A DNA stretch of 64,000 nucleotides from Podocnemis expansa (GCA_007922195.1 ML681992.1:41565221-41629220), one strand, 5' to 3'. Counted from the stretch's first letter, positions 1 through 11,134 are shown. Translations and numbers: made by a program. Notes: a model not told the origin generated them from the letters alone.

Positions 1-840
1 CATCAAACCATCAATAAGGAGTTCAGAGGAGCTTCTCTGCACCTCAGAGTTTCTGCAGCTCTTGTTAAAAAGTGAGCTCTATCAGGGTCAACGATGAACA
101 GACTTGCAAGTGGCTCAGGGGAAAATTGTGTTTCTCATCATTGATACACAGACAAGCAATTAGACAGTCTCTTGCATAGCTCTCACTAACTACAGGCTCT
201 CTCTTCAGCATCTATGGAAAGCATTGACAGCAATGCCAAAATGAAATTGGCACAGTTTTATCTGAGATCCTATGGCAAGACTCGCAAAGCTGTTTGCCAC
301 ACAAACTCGAAGCAAAAGTGTCTTTCTTCCCAAGACTTAAAACAGCATCTATTCACTGATATTGACCTGAATATTCTAATACCACTTTATGTTTGTGGTA
401 CGTTTTTCACATTGTATCTATGTTGCAGGTTATGTATTTCTGGCAAAGAATGGAATATACAGAATTTGGTTTCCAATGGCCACAAAAAGTGCATGACACT
501 TTCAGTCACTCTTCCCAAGTCTGTGAAAACCCTGAGAGCCATAGTGACTATAAAACCAGAATCACTTCATCCAAGATGTCATGATGTGGCAGAAGTTTGC
601 CTTGCTTAATTTGCATTATTGTTATTTCAATTACACGTTTCAAACTTCCCACACTTCAGCCAATTCAGAAATTTGACACCACATTCGTAAATGATAATGC
701 TTCAGTCACAAGTTACCAGCAAAGTAACATCTCTGTGATTTGGCAGATACCACTCATAAGTCTCTTGAGGAGAAAAAAGGCTCCTTAAAACAAAAAAATT
801 GGGAAAAAGTTACAACCACACAATTAGAGAAGTTCCAGTG
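1..840. other. Unique AT-rich DNA, no gene recognised
   Basis: I see no repeat family or exon here. The longest open frame on the plus strand (214-609, 131 codons) has no motif I recognise and shows no splice-site or codon pattern that would make it convincing, so it is not called a gene. Confidence 0.5.
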
Positions 841-920
841 TGGAGGTTGGGTTAGTCTGTATATAACAAAAAATGGCAAAAGTCCTGTGGCACCTTAAAG
901 ACTAACAAATAATTAAAAAA
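841..920 (-). repeat. Penelope-like element 3' tail fragment
   Basis: Reading the minus strand gives the typical tail order: a stretch like TTGTTAGTCTTTAAGGTGCC, then CACAGGACTTTTGCC, then a GACTAACCC-like end. The same tail occurs many times in this window (for example 1626-1911, 4188-4436, 57615-57702). Only the last ~80 bases are present, so this is a severely 5'-truncated copy. Confidence 0.75.
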
Positions 921-1582
921 GCACCACAACATGGATATATGAGCACCACAACATGGATATACGAGTATCAACTCACTGTAGATAACTCATAGTGAAGCTG
1001 TGTTAGATAAACACAATAAGATGCTGTCATGCTCAAGGAATGGGAGGGGAAATGATATAAAAGATAGTCTAATGATTTTAATAGAAATCAATTATGGAGC
1101 CTTAGGAGGAATGCTGTGTACATCACTTACCACCCCATCTTTAGAAGGATATTTAGACCAAGATCCAGGAAGAGGAATGAGAACGATCAATGGCATGGGG
1201 AAAAATACCATTTAAGAAGTTATCGAAAAGACTGATGGTTTATCTTAAAGCAGATGAAATAAGAGAGAACATCATAAAATGTATGGCCCAGAGATGGTAG
1301 ATCAGGAATGTCTGTTCTCGTCTCTCAATCTCAGGATAAAAACAAGAGTACACTATATTAAATTAAAAAGTGAGAAAGTCAACAGTATAAAAAGGAACTA
1401 GTTTTGTCATATAATATGTGCTTAAAATGTGAAATTTATTGCTACAGGAAATTGTTGAGTCCAAGAACTTAAGATTCGAAAGAATGAAGAATACCAAGAG
1501 TTATCATAATTAACGCTAACTATGTGGGAAGGAATATTACACTTTGTGCTTCAGAATTATAGCCAATCTCTATAACTTAAAG
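921..1582. other. Unique DNA, no feature seen
   Basis: AT-rich sequence between a PLE tail and the L3-type CR1 tail. It contains a short local duplication around 925-965 in which the phrase CACCACAACATGGATATA occurs twice. No coding signal is recognised. Confidence 0.4.
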
Positions 1583-1634
1583 ACCAGGATCAGACCTAAC
1601 AATGTGAGCTGATTATCCTACATCAATTTCAGAA

Positions 1635-1911
1635 GGGATAGCCGTGTTAGTCCAGTCCAGTAAAAAAACAAGCAGTTGTGTGGCACTTGAAGACTAACAG
1701 ATTTATTTTTTGCATGAGCTTTCGTGGGAGAAGATCCCACTTTCTCAGATGCTTCGAAGATGGGTGAGCTTACAGAAAGGAATGAAACTAAATGCAAGGG
1801 GGTGTAAAACATAGGATCAGGTCATAAAGTAAAACAGCAAAGCAGAGCAGTTTACAGGCTCAAACCATGGGAAGCCTGAAGTCAAATTACCCTTTGTAAG
1901 GGGAAAAGAAC
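1635..1911 (-). repeat. Inverted copy of the PLE 3' tail (left arm)
   Basis: This segment is the reverse complement of 4188-4436, with about 30 extra terminal bases (AGCCGTGTTAGTCCAGTCC on the plus strand). Shared phrases include CAAACCATGGGAAGCCTGAA (left) and its complement near 4215-4236. With the right tail it forms arms of about 245 bases separated by the coding region, so the whole element could fold into a giant stem-loop. Confidence 0.9.
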
Positions 1912-1921
1912 CCACACGCAC

Positions 1922-4050
1922 TTTGATTTCTTACAGAAGAAAAAAGATACCAAACTATATAAACTTCTATACACCACTACAGAAAGCAAGAGTGACACCT
2001 ATAACCCAGCGAGCAACACTGTTAATCTCTCAAGCTACACACTTACTCCTGCAGAGGAATCTGTTCTATCTCGAGGACTTTCCTTCTGCCCCACAACTGC
2101 CAAACATATGATAAAATTCTGCACTGACCTAGAGGCCTACTTTTGTCATCTAAGACGCAAAGAATATTTCCATAACACCACAGATCAACGCACTGACACA
2201 CAGATGCCTTCCTCCAAACACTACGAGAAGAAATATTCTTCATGGACTCCTCCAGAAGGCCGAAATGAGAGACTTGACTTCTATACTGATTGCTTCCGCC
2301 ACCGTACCAAGGCTGAAATCATGGACAAACATCATCCTTTACATCATAACCTCAGCCCTGCAGAATGCAATGCCATCCACAGCCTCAAAAACAACTCTGA
2401 CATTATCATTAAGGAGGCTGACAAAGGAGGTGCAGTTGTCATCATGAATAAATCAGATTATGACCAGGAGGCTTATAAACAACTCTCCAACACAACCTTC
2501 TACAGACCACTTTCCTCTGACCCCACTGAGGAATATCAAAAGGAATTACAACGTCTACTCAAGAAACTCCCTAAGACAGCACAAGAAAGTATAGACACAG
2601 AAACACCACCAGAACCATGGCCAGGGATGTTCTATCTACTACCCAAAATCCATAAAAAAGGAAACCCTGGACACCCCATCATCTCAGGCATTGGCACTCT
2701 TACTGCCGGCCTATCTGGCTATGTGGACTCCCTCCTCAGACCCTATGTTATCAACATCCCCAGCTATCTTCAAGACACCACAGACTTCCTGAGGAAAATA
2801 GTCCATTGGAGAACTTCCTGAAAACACCATTCTGGCCACTATGGATGTAGAAGCTCTTTACACCAACATCCCACAGAAGGATGGATTACAAGCTATTAGA
2901 AGAACGATGACACATGATGTCACAGATGATGACACAGCGCAGCTCGTGACTGAACTTTGTGACTTTGTACTCACCCACAACCACTTCAGATTTGAGGATC
3001 ATTTATATCTCCAAATCAGTGGCACTGCTATGGGCACCCGCATGGCCCCACAATATGCCAACATCTTTATGGGCGACTTAGAACAACATTTCCTCAAGTC
3101 TCATCCCAAGACACCTCTTCTTTACCTGCGCTACATTGATGACATCTTTATCATCTGGACACATGGCAGGGATGCTCTTGAAGATTTTCACAGAGATTTC
3201 AATAATTTCCACGACACCATCAAATTGAGCCTGGAACACTCCACACAGGAGATCCACTTTCTTGACACTACAGTACAAATCAGGGATAGACGCATCACCA
3301 CCACCCTATACCAAAAACCTACTGATCGGTATAGTTACCTACATCCTTTGAGCTTCCATCCTAAACACACCACACGATCCATTGTCTACAGCCAAGCCCT
3401 AAGATATAACTGCATCTGCTCTGATCCCTCAGACAGCGACAGATATCTTGAGGATCTCTATCAAGCATTCTTGAAACTACAGTACCCACCTGGGGAAGTA
3501 AGAAAACCAATTGACAGAGCTAGATGGGTTCCCCGAAGTCGTCTACTACAGGAGAGACCCAAGAAAGAAAGCAACAGAACACCACTAGTCACCACATACA
3601 ACCCTCAAGTCAGACCTCTGCAAAAGATCATTAAGGACCTACAGCCTATTCTAAAAGATGATCCCTCTCTCTCTCAAGCATTAGGAGACAGACCACTCCT
3701 TGCTTATAGGCAGTCCCCTAATCTTAAACAGATACTCACCAGCAACTACAGATCTAACAACAGAAACATTGAAGCAGGCACACACCCCTGCAACAAACCA
3801 CGCTGCCAAGTCTGCCCGCATATCTACGCAACAGACACCATCATAGGTCCTAATCAAGCCTGCTACTCCATCAAAGGCTCATTTACCTGCTCATCTACTA
3901 ATGTGGTCTATGCCATCATGTGCCAGAAATGCCCCAACACCTTATATATTGGACAAACAGGACGATAGCTCCATAAGAGACTGAATGAGCACAGAGCTGA
4001 TATCAGAAAGCAAAGAACAAACCAGCTGCTGAGCACTTCCATCTTCCTAA
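1922..4050 (+). pseudogene. PLE reverse transcriptase / GIY-YIG protein, broken
   Basis: The protein would copy element RNA into DNA at a nick made by its own endonuclease. The reading frame is open from about 1922 without a convincing start; family-like sequence such as NLSSYTLTPAEESVLSRG is encoded just upstream of the first ATG at 2108. The first segment, to 2821, holds the PLE N-terminal region (KEADKGGAVVIMNKSDYDQ) and PKIHKKGNPGHPIISG. A frameshift near 2800-2840 moves it to the second segment (2841-3968, 375 codons). There motif A (DVEALYTNIP, residues 2-11), motif B (GTAMGTRMAPQYANIFMGDL) and the catalytic YIDD (residues 98-101) are intact. The C-terminal GIY-YIG half-motif VVYAIMCQKCPNTLYIGQTG is followed by a premature TAG at 3966-3968; matching sequence (LHKRLNEHRAD) continues beyond it. 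The assignment to a Penelope-type RT is firm; the subclade is not determined. Confidence 0.9.
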
Positions 4051-4187
4051 TCACTCGATGATGAATTTGTTAACGACTGTCATTAGAGCTGTACCTGGGA
4101 CATCAAGACTTCAAAGAGAGACAGCTGAACTCAAATTAATATGCAAGCTAAATTCTGTGAAAGCAGGACTGAATCGAGACTATGGAT

Positions 4188-4436
4188 TCTTTTCCCATTA
4201 CAAAGGGTAATTTGACTTCAGGCTTCCCATGGTTTGAGCCTGTAAACTGCTCTGCTTTGCTGTTACTTTATGACCTGATCCTATGTTTTACACCCCCTTG
4301 CACTTAGTTTCATTCCTTTCTGTAAGTTCACCCATCTTCGAAGCATCTGAGGCAGTGGGATCTTCTCCCATGAAAGCTCATGCAAAAACTAAATCTGTTA
4401 GTCTTAAAGTGCCACACAACTGCTTGTTGTTTTTTT
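4188..4436 (+). repeat. PLE 3' noncoding tail (right arm)
   Basis: This is the 3' tail of the element at 1626-4436, complementary to 1635-1911. It ends GTGCCACACAACTGCTTGTT plus a T-run directly against the target duplication. The same tail identifies the other fragments listed in this window. Confidence 0.85.
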
Positions 4437-4527
4437 TTATCCTACATCAGTCTACCAGAAAATTCTTGCATCTTCCCCTGAGGCATCTGGCACCAGTCAC
4501 TTTCAGAGATAAGATATTGGACTAGAT

Positions 4528-4714
4528 CAGGGGTCTCAAACACACAGCCTGTGGACCACATACAGCCTCTAAAATTATTTCCGTGGTCCACGACCACACG
4601 ATTGTTACTGATATTTGCAATATCATTGTATGAAAAGGTTTCAGTGGTGCGGCCCTCGGGCTAACGTATTAATCTTCATGCAGCCCTCGTGGTGATTTGA
4701 GTTTGAGATCCCTG
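4528..4714. mobile_element. hAT-type MITE inside the L3 tail
   Basis: A 187-bp element with terminal inverted repeats CAGGGGTCTCAAACACAC (left) and, on the complement of the right end, CAGGGATCTCAAACTCAAA. Flanking octamers are GACTAGAT and GGCTAGAC, 6 of 8 identical with only transitions, as expected for an old 8-bp hAT target duplication. The interior resembles the reptile and mammal hAT MITEs rich in TGTGGACC and TGCGGCCCTCGG phrases. The CR1/L3 sequence resumes after it, which supports the boundaries. Confidence 0.8.
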
Positions 4715-4898
4715 GGCTAGACAGACCTTTGCTCTTATCCACTACTGATAGGTGGGCATAGGTATGTACTGCAGGTGGGAAGTGAAAACCTTTTGTTCCA
4801 TATTTCTGTACACAGTTAATCAATTTTATTCTTAAATGATGAGCGTCTGTTAACTACAATGTGATCATTGAGATTGTAAGGGAAATACTACAAATTCT

Positions 4899-5377
4899 AA
4901 TGTCTACACTTACAATTTCATGTGAACTCATGAGGATTACTTCAAATTAAATTAATGCATAGCTACACTGACTTTCATTAATTCAAACTAATTCCTTAAA
5001 TTATATTAATGAAAACTTACTCTGAAGTTACAAAACTTCACCTAACTTCAAAGTAGTGGTTAATTTGAATGTATTAGTTTGAATTAACCTAGTTGAGCCA
5101 TGTTAATTTGAACTAACCATTAGTTCAAATTAATGCTTTTTGACCTTCTTCCTCCTCCTGTATAGTGAGTGGGAGCATAGCCTTTCTTAGGGGCCATCTT
5201 GCCACACCTCCCAAGGTGCCCCTCCCTGAATACAAACTAGCAAGCCCTGTCTATGGACTTGCTAGTTCAAATTGGTTGTCCTAGTGAGGCCATATTAGTT
5301 CGAATTAACTTAATTCAAACTAATCATTATTACTTCAAATTAATTTAATTCAGACTAACCTTCTAAGTGTAGACACA
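4899..5377. mobile_element. AT-rich non-autonomous DNA transposon candidate
   Basis: About 480 bp bounded by inverted termini TGTCTACACTTACAA (4901-4915) and TTCTAAGTGTAGACA (5361-5375), 14 of 15 complementary. The interior repeats the words AATTCAAATTAAT and TAGTTTGAATTAA in both orientations, so it can fold on itself; a GC-richer block lies at about 5145-5270. It has no coding capacity. The superfamily is not clear and I could not define the target duplication. Confidence 0.6.
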
Positions 5378-6734
5378 GCCATGTAGAGTTCCTTATAACA
5401 TTATGCTAAACCTTTCCTCAGTGCTGCAAAAATAAAACAAATGTGGCCCTGACATAAGCCTAAAGGCTACTGAAAATCTCATTAGAAAAATCTTCATGTA
5501 ACAAGAGTTCTTTCTAATCTCCACTACTTAGCAATAACTCTTAGTTATTTCATGTTTCAACTCTTTATTCTCTGCAATATCTAGTGAGGTGAAGAGGACT
5601 AGTGAATCGTTCAACCAGTCCTAATCCCTGTAAATGTATTCATTATTTATAAATACTGCATCTTGAAAGCCCATTTTTCGGAACTGTTCACATTAGGAGG
5701 TATTTTCAAAAGGGCCTTAGGAGTCAGGTGTTCAGTTCCCTTAGATGATCAATGAACTGCTTGTCTAGGCATCTGTTGTGCAACAGCTCACTTAAGATGT
5801 ACTGATTCTCTCCTGTGCATGGATGTAAGTGTTTAAAACAGAAGAACAAAGAGTGAGCTTCGTTACTTCAGGCAGAACAAATAATGAGTGTTAAATCTGA
5901 GGATTTTAGGATTTGCCATGGATACTATGTAGTCCAAATACTTGAGACTATGTATCATAGTAAATTGGGCTTCCTGTATTTATTTACAAAAAATGTTCAC
6001 TTCATTGTTCAATAGTTTTCAACCAATTCTGCTAACGTCTATACTCACTATTCTATAAAAGGAACCTTTGGAACCTGGCATTTTGGTTTGCAATGCCTAG
6101 TTATGTAAACACGCTGTGGGCAAGCTGCAGCACTTCCTAGGAAACTTTGCTTTAACTAGCGGACTATTAGGTTCTATGAGTCTTTCAAAAGTGTTCCATA
6201 TTAACTAATAAGTAACTTAATGAGATTAGATCCCACTAACTTGAAACCAACAGAAGATTTTTTTTAAACCTTTTAAACTCAAGATCTAAAGGGTGTGGAC
6301 ACATTTTAGAGCAATTTCTTCTAATTAAGCTCAATAGTGTACAGTTCAAAGGATCTACCAATGTGACTAAATGTTTTATGACAATAGCTATATTTAGGAC
6401 AAGATTGCTCAGTCTTCAGTTGTGCTTCGCAACCTAATGAGAACTCAAAGAGCAGTGAAATTCTAACACTTTCCAAGGCTAATTTGAGATGCTATGTCCA
6501 CAGTTCCTTCTTCTAAGAAGGATCAGGAATTGCAGTTTGTCTTGGCTCCTGACCTTGTGCAACTGTCGCAAAAATACAACCTCATATGCAGTAAATCTTC
6601 AAAGACAAGGAGAAAACCACTGAAATATTTCCCAGTGCTGCACTGTAATTTACTGAAGTAGGTTAGAATCTGAGTGCTACATTTATATTGCTTTACTGAG
6701 CTAAAGACAGAGAGTACTTACTAGACATTGCCTT
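5378..6734. other. Unique AT-rich DNA, no feature seen
   Basis: No open frame of interest and no repeat family recognised across this stretch. Confidence 0.4.
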
Positions 6735-6795
6735 TTGCAAAGCTCATGAAATAAATATATTTGTTAGTCTTTAAGTCCACACAACTACTTGCTTG
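6735..6795 (+). repeat. PLE 3' tail fragment
   Basis: Contains AGCTCATGAAATAAATATAT, then TTGTTAGTCTTTAAG and CCACACAACTACTTGCTTG in tail order on the plus strand. It faces the minus-strand PLE that begins about 280 bp to the right; tails pointing at each other is the opposite of the fold-back arrangement seen elsewhere here. Confidence 0.7.
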
Positions 6796-7819
6796 TTTTG
6801 CCTTTTGCATAGTCTCTCTTACACAGGATGAAATGAGAGAGACCAGCATCAAACACATTAATAATCTGATGTATTTTGTTTTCTCTCTTCATGTAACCAT
6901 GGCCTTTAGTAAGTAAGCCCTCCAGAAAGTGAGCTGTGCTCTCAGAAACTTGCCCCCTGATTTCTTCTTGATGTAACTTGACATGTTTTTCAATGATGTG
7001 TGAGCAGAAGAAGTGTATTGTGGTATGATAGAACATGATTTTAAAAAGCAGTTACATATGAATCTTGGAAAGAGTCCTAGGACACGTTTAAAGACTAACA
7101 AAATTTATCTATCACATGAGCTTTTGTGAGAAAATTCCCTTTTGTCAGATGTTTTGAAGATGGGGAACTTACAGAGTGGGAGTAAAATAAATGTGGGTCA
7201 GACTGTTAAAGCAAATAAAAGAAGTGTTCAGATTCGAACACTGGGGGACAGCATAAAGCACAATGAGAAAAAAATCCTAGGTCCCATTTAGCCTTGAGGC
7301 AACAGTGTTTAATCTGCATATGAATTCCAGTTCTGTAGTTTTTCTTTGAAAGTTCAATTTGTTATCTATTTGTTTGCACACAGCTATTAGCAAATCAGGA
7401 AGACTGAAGTGTTTCCCTAGCGTTTTTTGAATGCTACGATTCTGGATATCAGATTTGCACCCATTTATGCTTTTGTGGAGAGACTTTCCTTTTCGTCCAA
7501 AATATAAGGCAGGAGGCATTTCTGGAACATGATGGCATAAATCACATTGGATGACGAGCAGGTGGATAAGTTCTTGATGGAGTATGTGGCTTGATTAGGT
7601 ACGTTGATTATTTCACCTGTGCAGATATGTGGGCAAAGTTGACAGCATGGTTTGTTGAAGGGATGTGTGCCTTCTTTAATGCTTCTGTTGTTAGGTCTGC
7701 CACTGCTGGTGAGTATCTGCTTAAGGTTGGGGTACTGAGGAGAGGACAGGTCTGTTTCCCAAGGCTTGAGAGAGTGAGGGATCATCTTGCAGAACAGGCT
7801 GTATGTCCTTGATGACATG

Positions 7820-8620
7820 TGTGACGGGGTGGATACATCTTGCACTAGGCAAGCCCTTTATAGCTCATAAAAGGAGGAAGCCCTGCCGCTTAGACCCTGC
7901 TGGGCATGCTCAGGCTGCTGTCCTGGTATAAAAGGGTGCAACTCACCTCAGTCTGGGCTGACCACTGAAAGGGAGAACGCATGCTAGAAGCTCCTGATGT
8001 AGAGCTGCACCAGCCACAACCCTTGGGGTACCTTGACTCCAGAAGATGCCTGGAGGAAGAGCTGTTCTGTGATAAACACCCCGAGGCTATCCGCCCAGGC
8101 ATCTGCTGCAGCAATTTAACCCTGAGGACCTGCAGGGAACCACCAGCAGCTACACCAGGTAGGAAGTAGGCCAGGGGACCTGAAGAGATGAGCTGTGGGT
8201 AGAGTGGAAGACCAGTCAGTGCATTTCATCTGGATCCCAGCTGATTTGGTACCATAACCCTGACACCAATAGGGCCCTATGCAGGGGCTCAGTGGAGCAG
8301 GAGGGCCTGAGGCCCCTTATCTGGGCACTGTGCTCTAGAGGGGATGCTTTCTATTGACTTGGAGGCCACTAGGCCATACTGCCTTGAATGGAGAGCTGCT
8401 TATAGACTGTGTAGAGACTCTGTGGCCACAAGGCTGTGCTGCCCTGACCTGAGTATTGCTCATAGACTCTGAGGCCGCTGGGCCATACTGTCTTGACTGA
8501 AGGACTGTGTGGTGTCATAGATTTTGGGCATTAGAGAGGTCACTGAGGCCCTCTCCCTGCTTACACCCAATTGGCTTCCCCGCCTGGGGTGCTGGGGTGC
8601 AGGGGCTCACCCCTGCAACA
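7820..8620 (+). mobile_element. Solo LTR inserted in the PLE
   Basis: About 800 bp with LTR-like ends, starting TGTGACGGGGTGG and ending near CACCCCTGCAACA, placed where the PLE gene is interrupted. The PLE sequence CTGTATGTCCTTGATGA on the left continues as TTTGCTGTAGAGGTC on the right. A TATA box with good context (TATAAAAGGG, 7927-7936) fits a U3 promoter reading on the plus strand. No internal retroviral genes are present, so it is a solo LTR. The exact ends and the short target duplication (ACA is seen on both sides) are unresolved. An origin from a Gypsy-type element is a guess. Confidence 0.7.
7927..7936 (+). promoter_or_regulatory. TATA box in the solo LTR
   Basis: TATAAAAGGG, about 107 bp inside the proposed LTR start and followed by a GC-richer region. 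It is the best promoter-like word in this area. Its activity is unknown. Confidence 0.45.
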
Positions 8621-9012
8621 ATTTGCTGTAGAGGTCTGACGTACGGGCTGTAAGTGATGACCTGTGGCATTCTGATGTTGTCTTTCTTGGGCTTTCCCTG
8701 TAGTAGTTGACTTCTGGGTACCCATCTGGCTCTGTCAGTTTGTTTCTTCACTTCCTCAGGTGGGTACTGTAGATTTAAGAATGCTTGATAGAGACTCTGA
8801 AGGTGTCTGTCTCTGTCTGAGGGACTGGAACAAATGAGGTTATATCTTAGGGCTTGACTGTAGACAACGGATCATGTGGCATGTCTTCGATGAAAGCTCA
8901 AGGGATGCAGGTGTCTAGAGGCTTTTGGTATAGGGTGGTTTTTGTGTGTCCATCAATAATTTGCACTGTAGTGTCCAGAAAGTGGATCTCCTTGGCAGAG
9001 TTTATGAATCTT

Positions 9013-10021
9013 GAGCTCTGACTTAGACTCCATATTCTTTCTTCAAAAGCATATTTCTAAAAATTGATATACATTTCCTTTTATGAGATAACTTGCTGTA
9101 CAACATCTGTAAACAATAATTGTCAGTACAGTACACAATCATCATTCCAAAAGATTTCAACCATAAGCAACTGAACAGAGAGCACAAGTACATGTGATAG
9201 CCCAAAATAAGCATTAAAATATATGTATCACACTTGGTAACTTTTTAAAACTTGAATAATTAAAACCCTTCATAGTATCTGTTTCTTCTTGTTTGTTTCT
9301 TTTTGCATTGCTTTTCAATATGCACTCTTGCCTTACTTTTGATTTGAACTGGAACCTACTTAAAAAAATGGAAGGTAGACTTGACAACAGTAGCATTACC
9401 AGGATCAAGTCCCACAACTTTCTTGTCTATTGCTTCCTATTCAATCTTTACCCTCATAGTTGAAACAAATAAAACTGTGGCACCATAGATCTTGTGTACC
9501 AATAACAACATATGCCATAACAAACAGAACGTCTCCCTTTAATTTCACAAGAAATCCATGTGGGAGAACACTGCCCCTCAAGTGATGACTCGTTCATTAA
9601 CGATAAATGACAAACTAGTAAATAACAGCCCTGAGGCTCCTTAAGAAAGAATTCTGTATTCCACAAGACATGAGCCACTAGGGACCCGGTCTGTGAGAAG
9701 AGAGGACATGTTCAAATATTGTTTAGCACACAACTCTAATTGTCAGACTCAGGGAGTCAGATTTATCAGGAGAAAAGGCTCAGGCAGCTAATAAAAGAAC
9801 TGTGCCCTCACATCATTCACACTCTTTTTGGAATCTGGTTTACACTAACAGCTAGTTCACACTGGGCCTGATCAGAATCCCAGCACAATATCAGCACAGT
9901 TGCTTGCAAACTCATACTGTTTAGCACAACAATACTCCTGGCTTTAAAAGTGTGACCCACATTTAACAGAGTTCCCCCACTGCATTTTTGTCAAAGTTTA
10001 CTTAGTAAGAGATAAATAATT
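9013..10021. other. Unique AT-rich DNA, no feature seen
   Basis: No repeat family or exon is recognised. The minus-strand open frames here are short and low in complexity. Confidence 0.4.
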
Positions 10022-10345
10022 TAAGAATGGCCAGACTGGGTGAGACACTGATCCATGTACTGAATCTACTCAATGTCTGGCAGCCAGAGGCTACCACCAC
10101 CCAAATTATTAGGTTGCATCTTCACCCTCTGGGCTAGTAGCTATGGATGGATCTATCCTCCATAAACCAGTCCAATTCTTTTTTAACTCAGTTATAATTT
10201 TGGCCTTCACATCTTGTAGCAATGAATTCTATCGGCTGACAGTGCTGTGTGAAGTAATTTTTTCACACCAGTTCTTCATCTAGCTTTCAGGCCTCGTACT
10301 GAGAATAGAAATTCTCCCCTTTCTCATTACTTTTTTTCTGATTTA
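10022..10345 (-). repeat. Old L3-type CR1 3' end
   Basis: The plus strand reads ATGGCCAGACTGGGTGAGAC, followed by TCTGGCAGCCAGAGGC, CATAAACCAGTCCAATTC and TTTTGGCCTTCACATCTTGT. This is the reverse complement of the 3' part of L3-type CR1 elements (C-terminal codons plus 3' UTR). Divergence is high and no frame is intact. Confidence 0.75.
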
Positions 10346-11134
10346 GGTTTCATTTATTTGGTGCATTGCTTCCTTTCTATTTGCTTTCTTTACTTCTTTT
10401 AATGATGACAGATGGACTCATTGCTCATTCAGCACCAAGTCTCATTATATAGAATAGCTCAAAAATAAAAAAAATAAAAATAATTAGAAAAAAAGATTAC
10501 CTTCAAAAGAGTCCAATCAAATTTCTAGGAAATTGACTAGTGATTTGAGGTTTTTAAGTTATTGGTTGCCCAACTGGAGGCATCTGAAATGAGCCTGATT
10601 TTCTGAAGGCAGGGGCTTGACATGCTATGGAAATCAAGTCCTTTTAAGATGTCTCAGAGTAGGCTTTCTAAAAATTGGGACACTAAAGCTAACTCATCAT
10701 TTAGGGAAATCATGTCTTATGACTTTTCAATAAGGAAAGAAATTGTCCAACCTCTGGCTGTAAAATCAAATAATTCTGATGAGAGTTTAATTGTCAGGGG
10801 AAATAATCTGGAAAAGCCAGTACAACATAGGGAGCTATTGTACTGTCAAAGGCTATCTGCCCGGAGAAAGCAACTAGGCTTAGGCACATTACATAATCTA
10901 TTGAAAATTGTTTAAAAATATGAACTGCCACTTTAAATTTCAGAAGGTTTTTTCAAGGTCCTTGGGGTCCTGGAGGGAAATATATATGTAGGCCTAGCCT
11001 AGCAGTCAGTTAGTTCAAGAGACAACAAAGTTGAGTGAATTGTGCCTCTTTGTTTAGGGGACATTTTGCTTTGTCTCTGTTTTTGAGTTTGTATGTGCTA
11101 TGACTACATTTAAAGAAATAAAGTATGAGAGGTT
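10346..11134. other. AT-rich DNA without a recognised gene
   Basis: The open frame at 10622-10915 (97 codons, plus strand) has no motif I know and is not supported as a gene. An A-rich run lies at 10465-10495. Confidence 0.4.

Larger units (their letters stand above)
1613..4449 (+). mobile_element. Penelope-like retroelement with 13-bp target duplication
   Basis: The element runs from about 1626 to 4436 and is flanked by the direct repeat TTATCCTACATCA (1613-1625 and 4437-4449). The body on the plus strand encodes a reverse transcriptase and the start of a GIY-YIG endonuclease. The 3' noncoding tail (4188-4436) is present a second time, inverted, at the 5' end (1635-1911). Inverted or partial tandem arrangements are known for Penelope-like elements. 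The right tail stops in a T-run before the terminal GACTAACACGGCTATCCC-type end, whereas the inverted left copy retains that terminus. The coding part is broken by at least one frameshift and one stop, so this copy is inactive. Because the duplication survives with no mismatch, it is younger than the CR1 tail it entered. Confidence 0.9.
1583..4745 (+). repeat. L3-type CR1 3' tail split by two insertions
   Basis: Three pieces read as one CR1/L3 3' end on the plus strand: about 1583-1625, 4450-4527 and 4715-4745. The middle piece carries the tail phrase GAGGCATCTGGCACCAGTCA followed by a TTGGACTAGAT end, and the last piece continues GCTAGACAGACCTTTG. The first interruption is the Penelope-like element (1626-4436); the second is a small hAT element (4528-4714). 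L3-type CR1 copies are old in reptiles, which fits its being the host of both. The family call is from memory of the tail; the junction logic is visible in the sequence. Confidence 0.65.
7070..9012 (-). mobile_element. 5'-truncated Penelope-like element, interrupted by an LTR
   Basis: On the minus strand this is a PLE whose 3' tail lies at 7070-7180 (GACTAACAAAATTTATC, ATGAGCTTTTGTGAG and TTTTGAAGATGGGG are visible on the plus strand). It reaches upstream to about 9012, where sequence equivalent to the middle of the RT gene begins. Decayed coding pieces lie at 7277-7519 (final part of the protein), 7465-7817 (QYPNLKQILTSSGRPNNRSI and the cysteine-rich PCCQLCPHIC segment) and 8621-8990 (TDRARWVPRSQLLQGKPKK). 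The PLE protein order jumps exactly across 7818-8620, which is the inserted LTR. Frameshifts and stops are numerous, so this copy is older than the element at 1.6 kb. Confidence 0.85.

Noticed and set aside
214..609. 131-codon open frame near the window start
   Set aside because: No recognisable domain, no supporting context and average AT-rich composition; a frame of this length occurs by chance in 64 kb.
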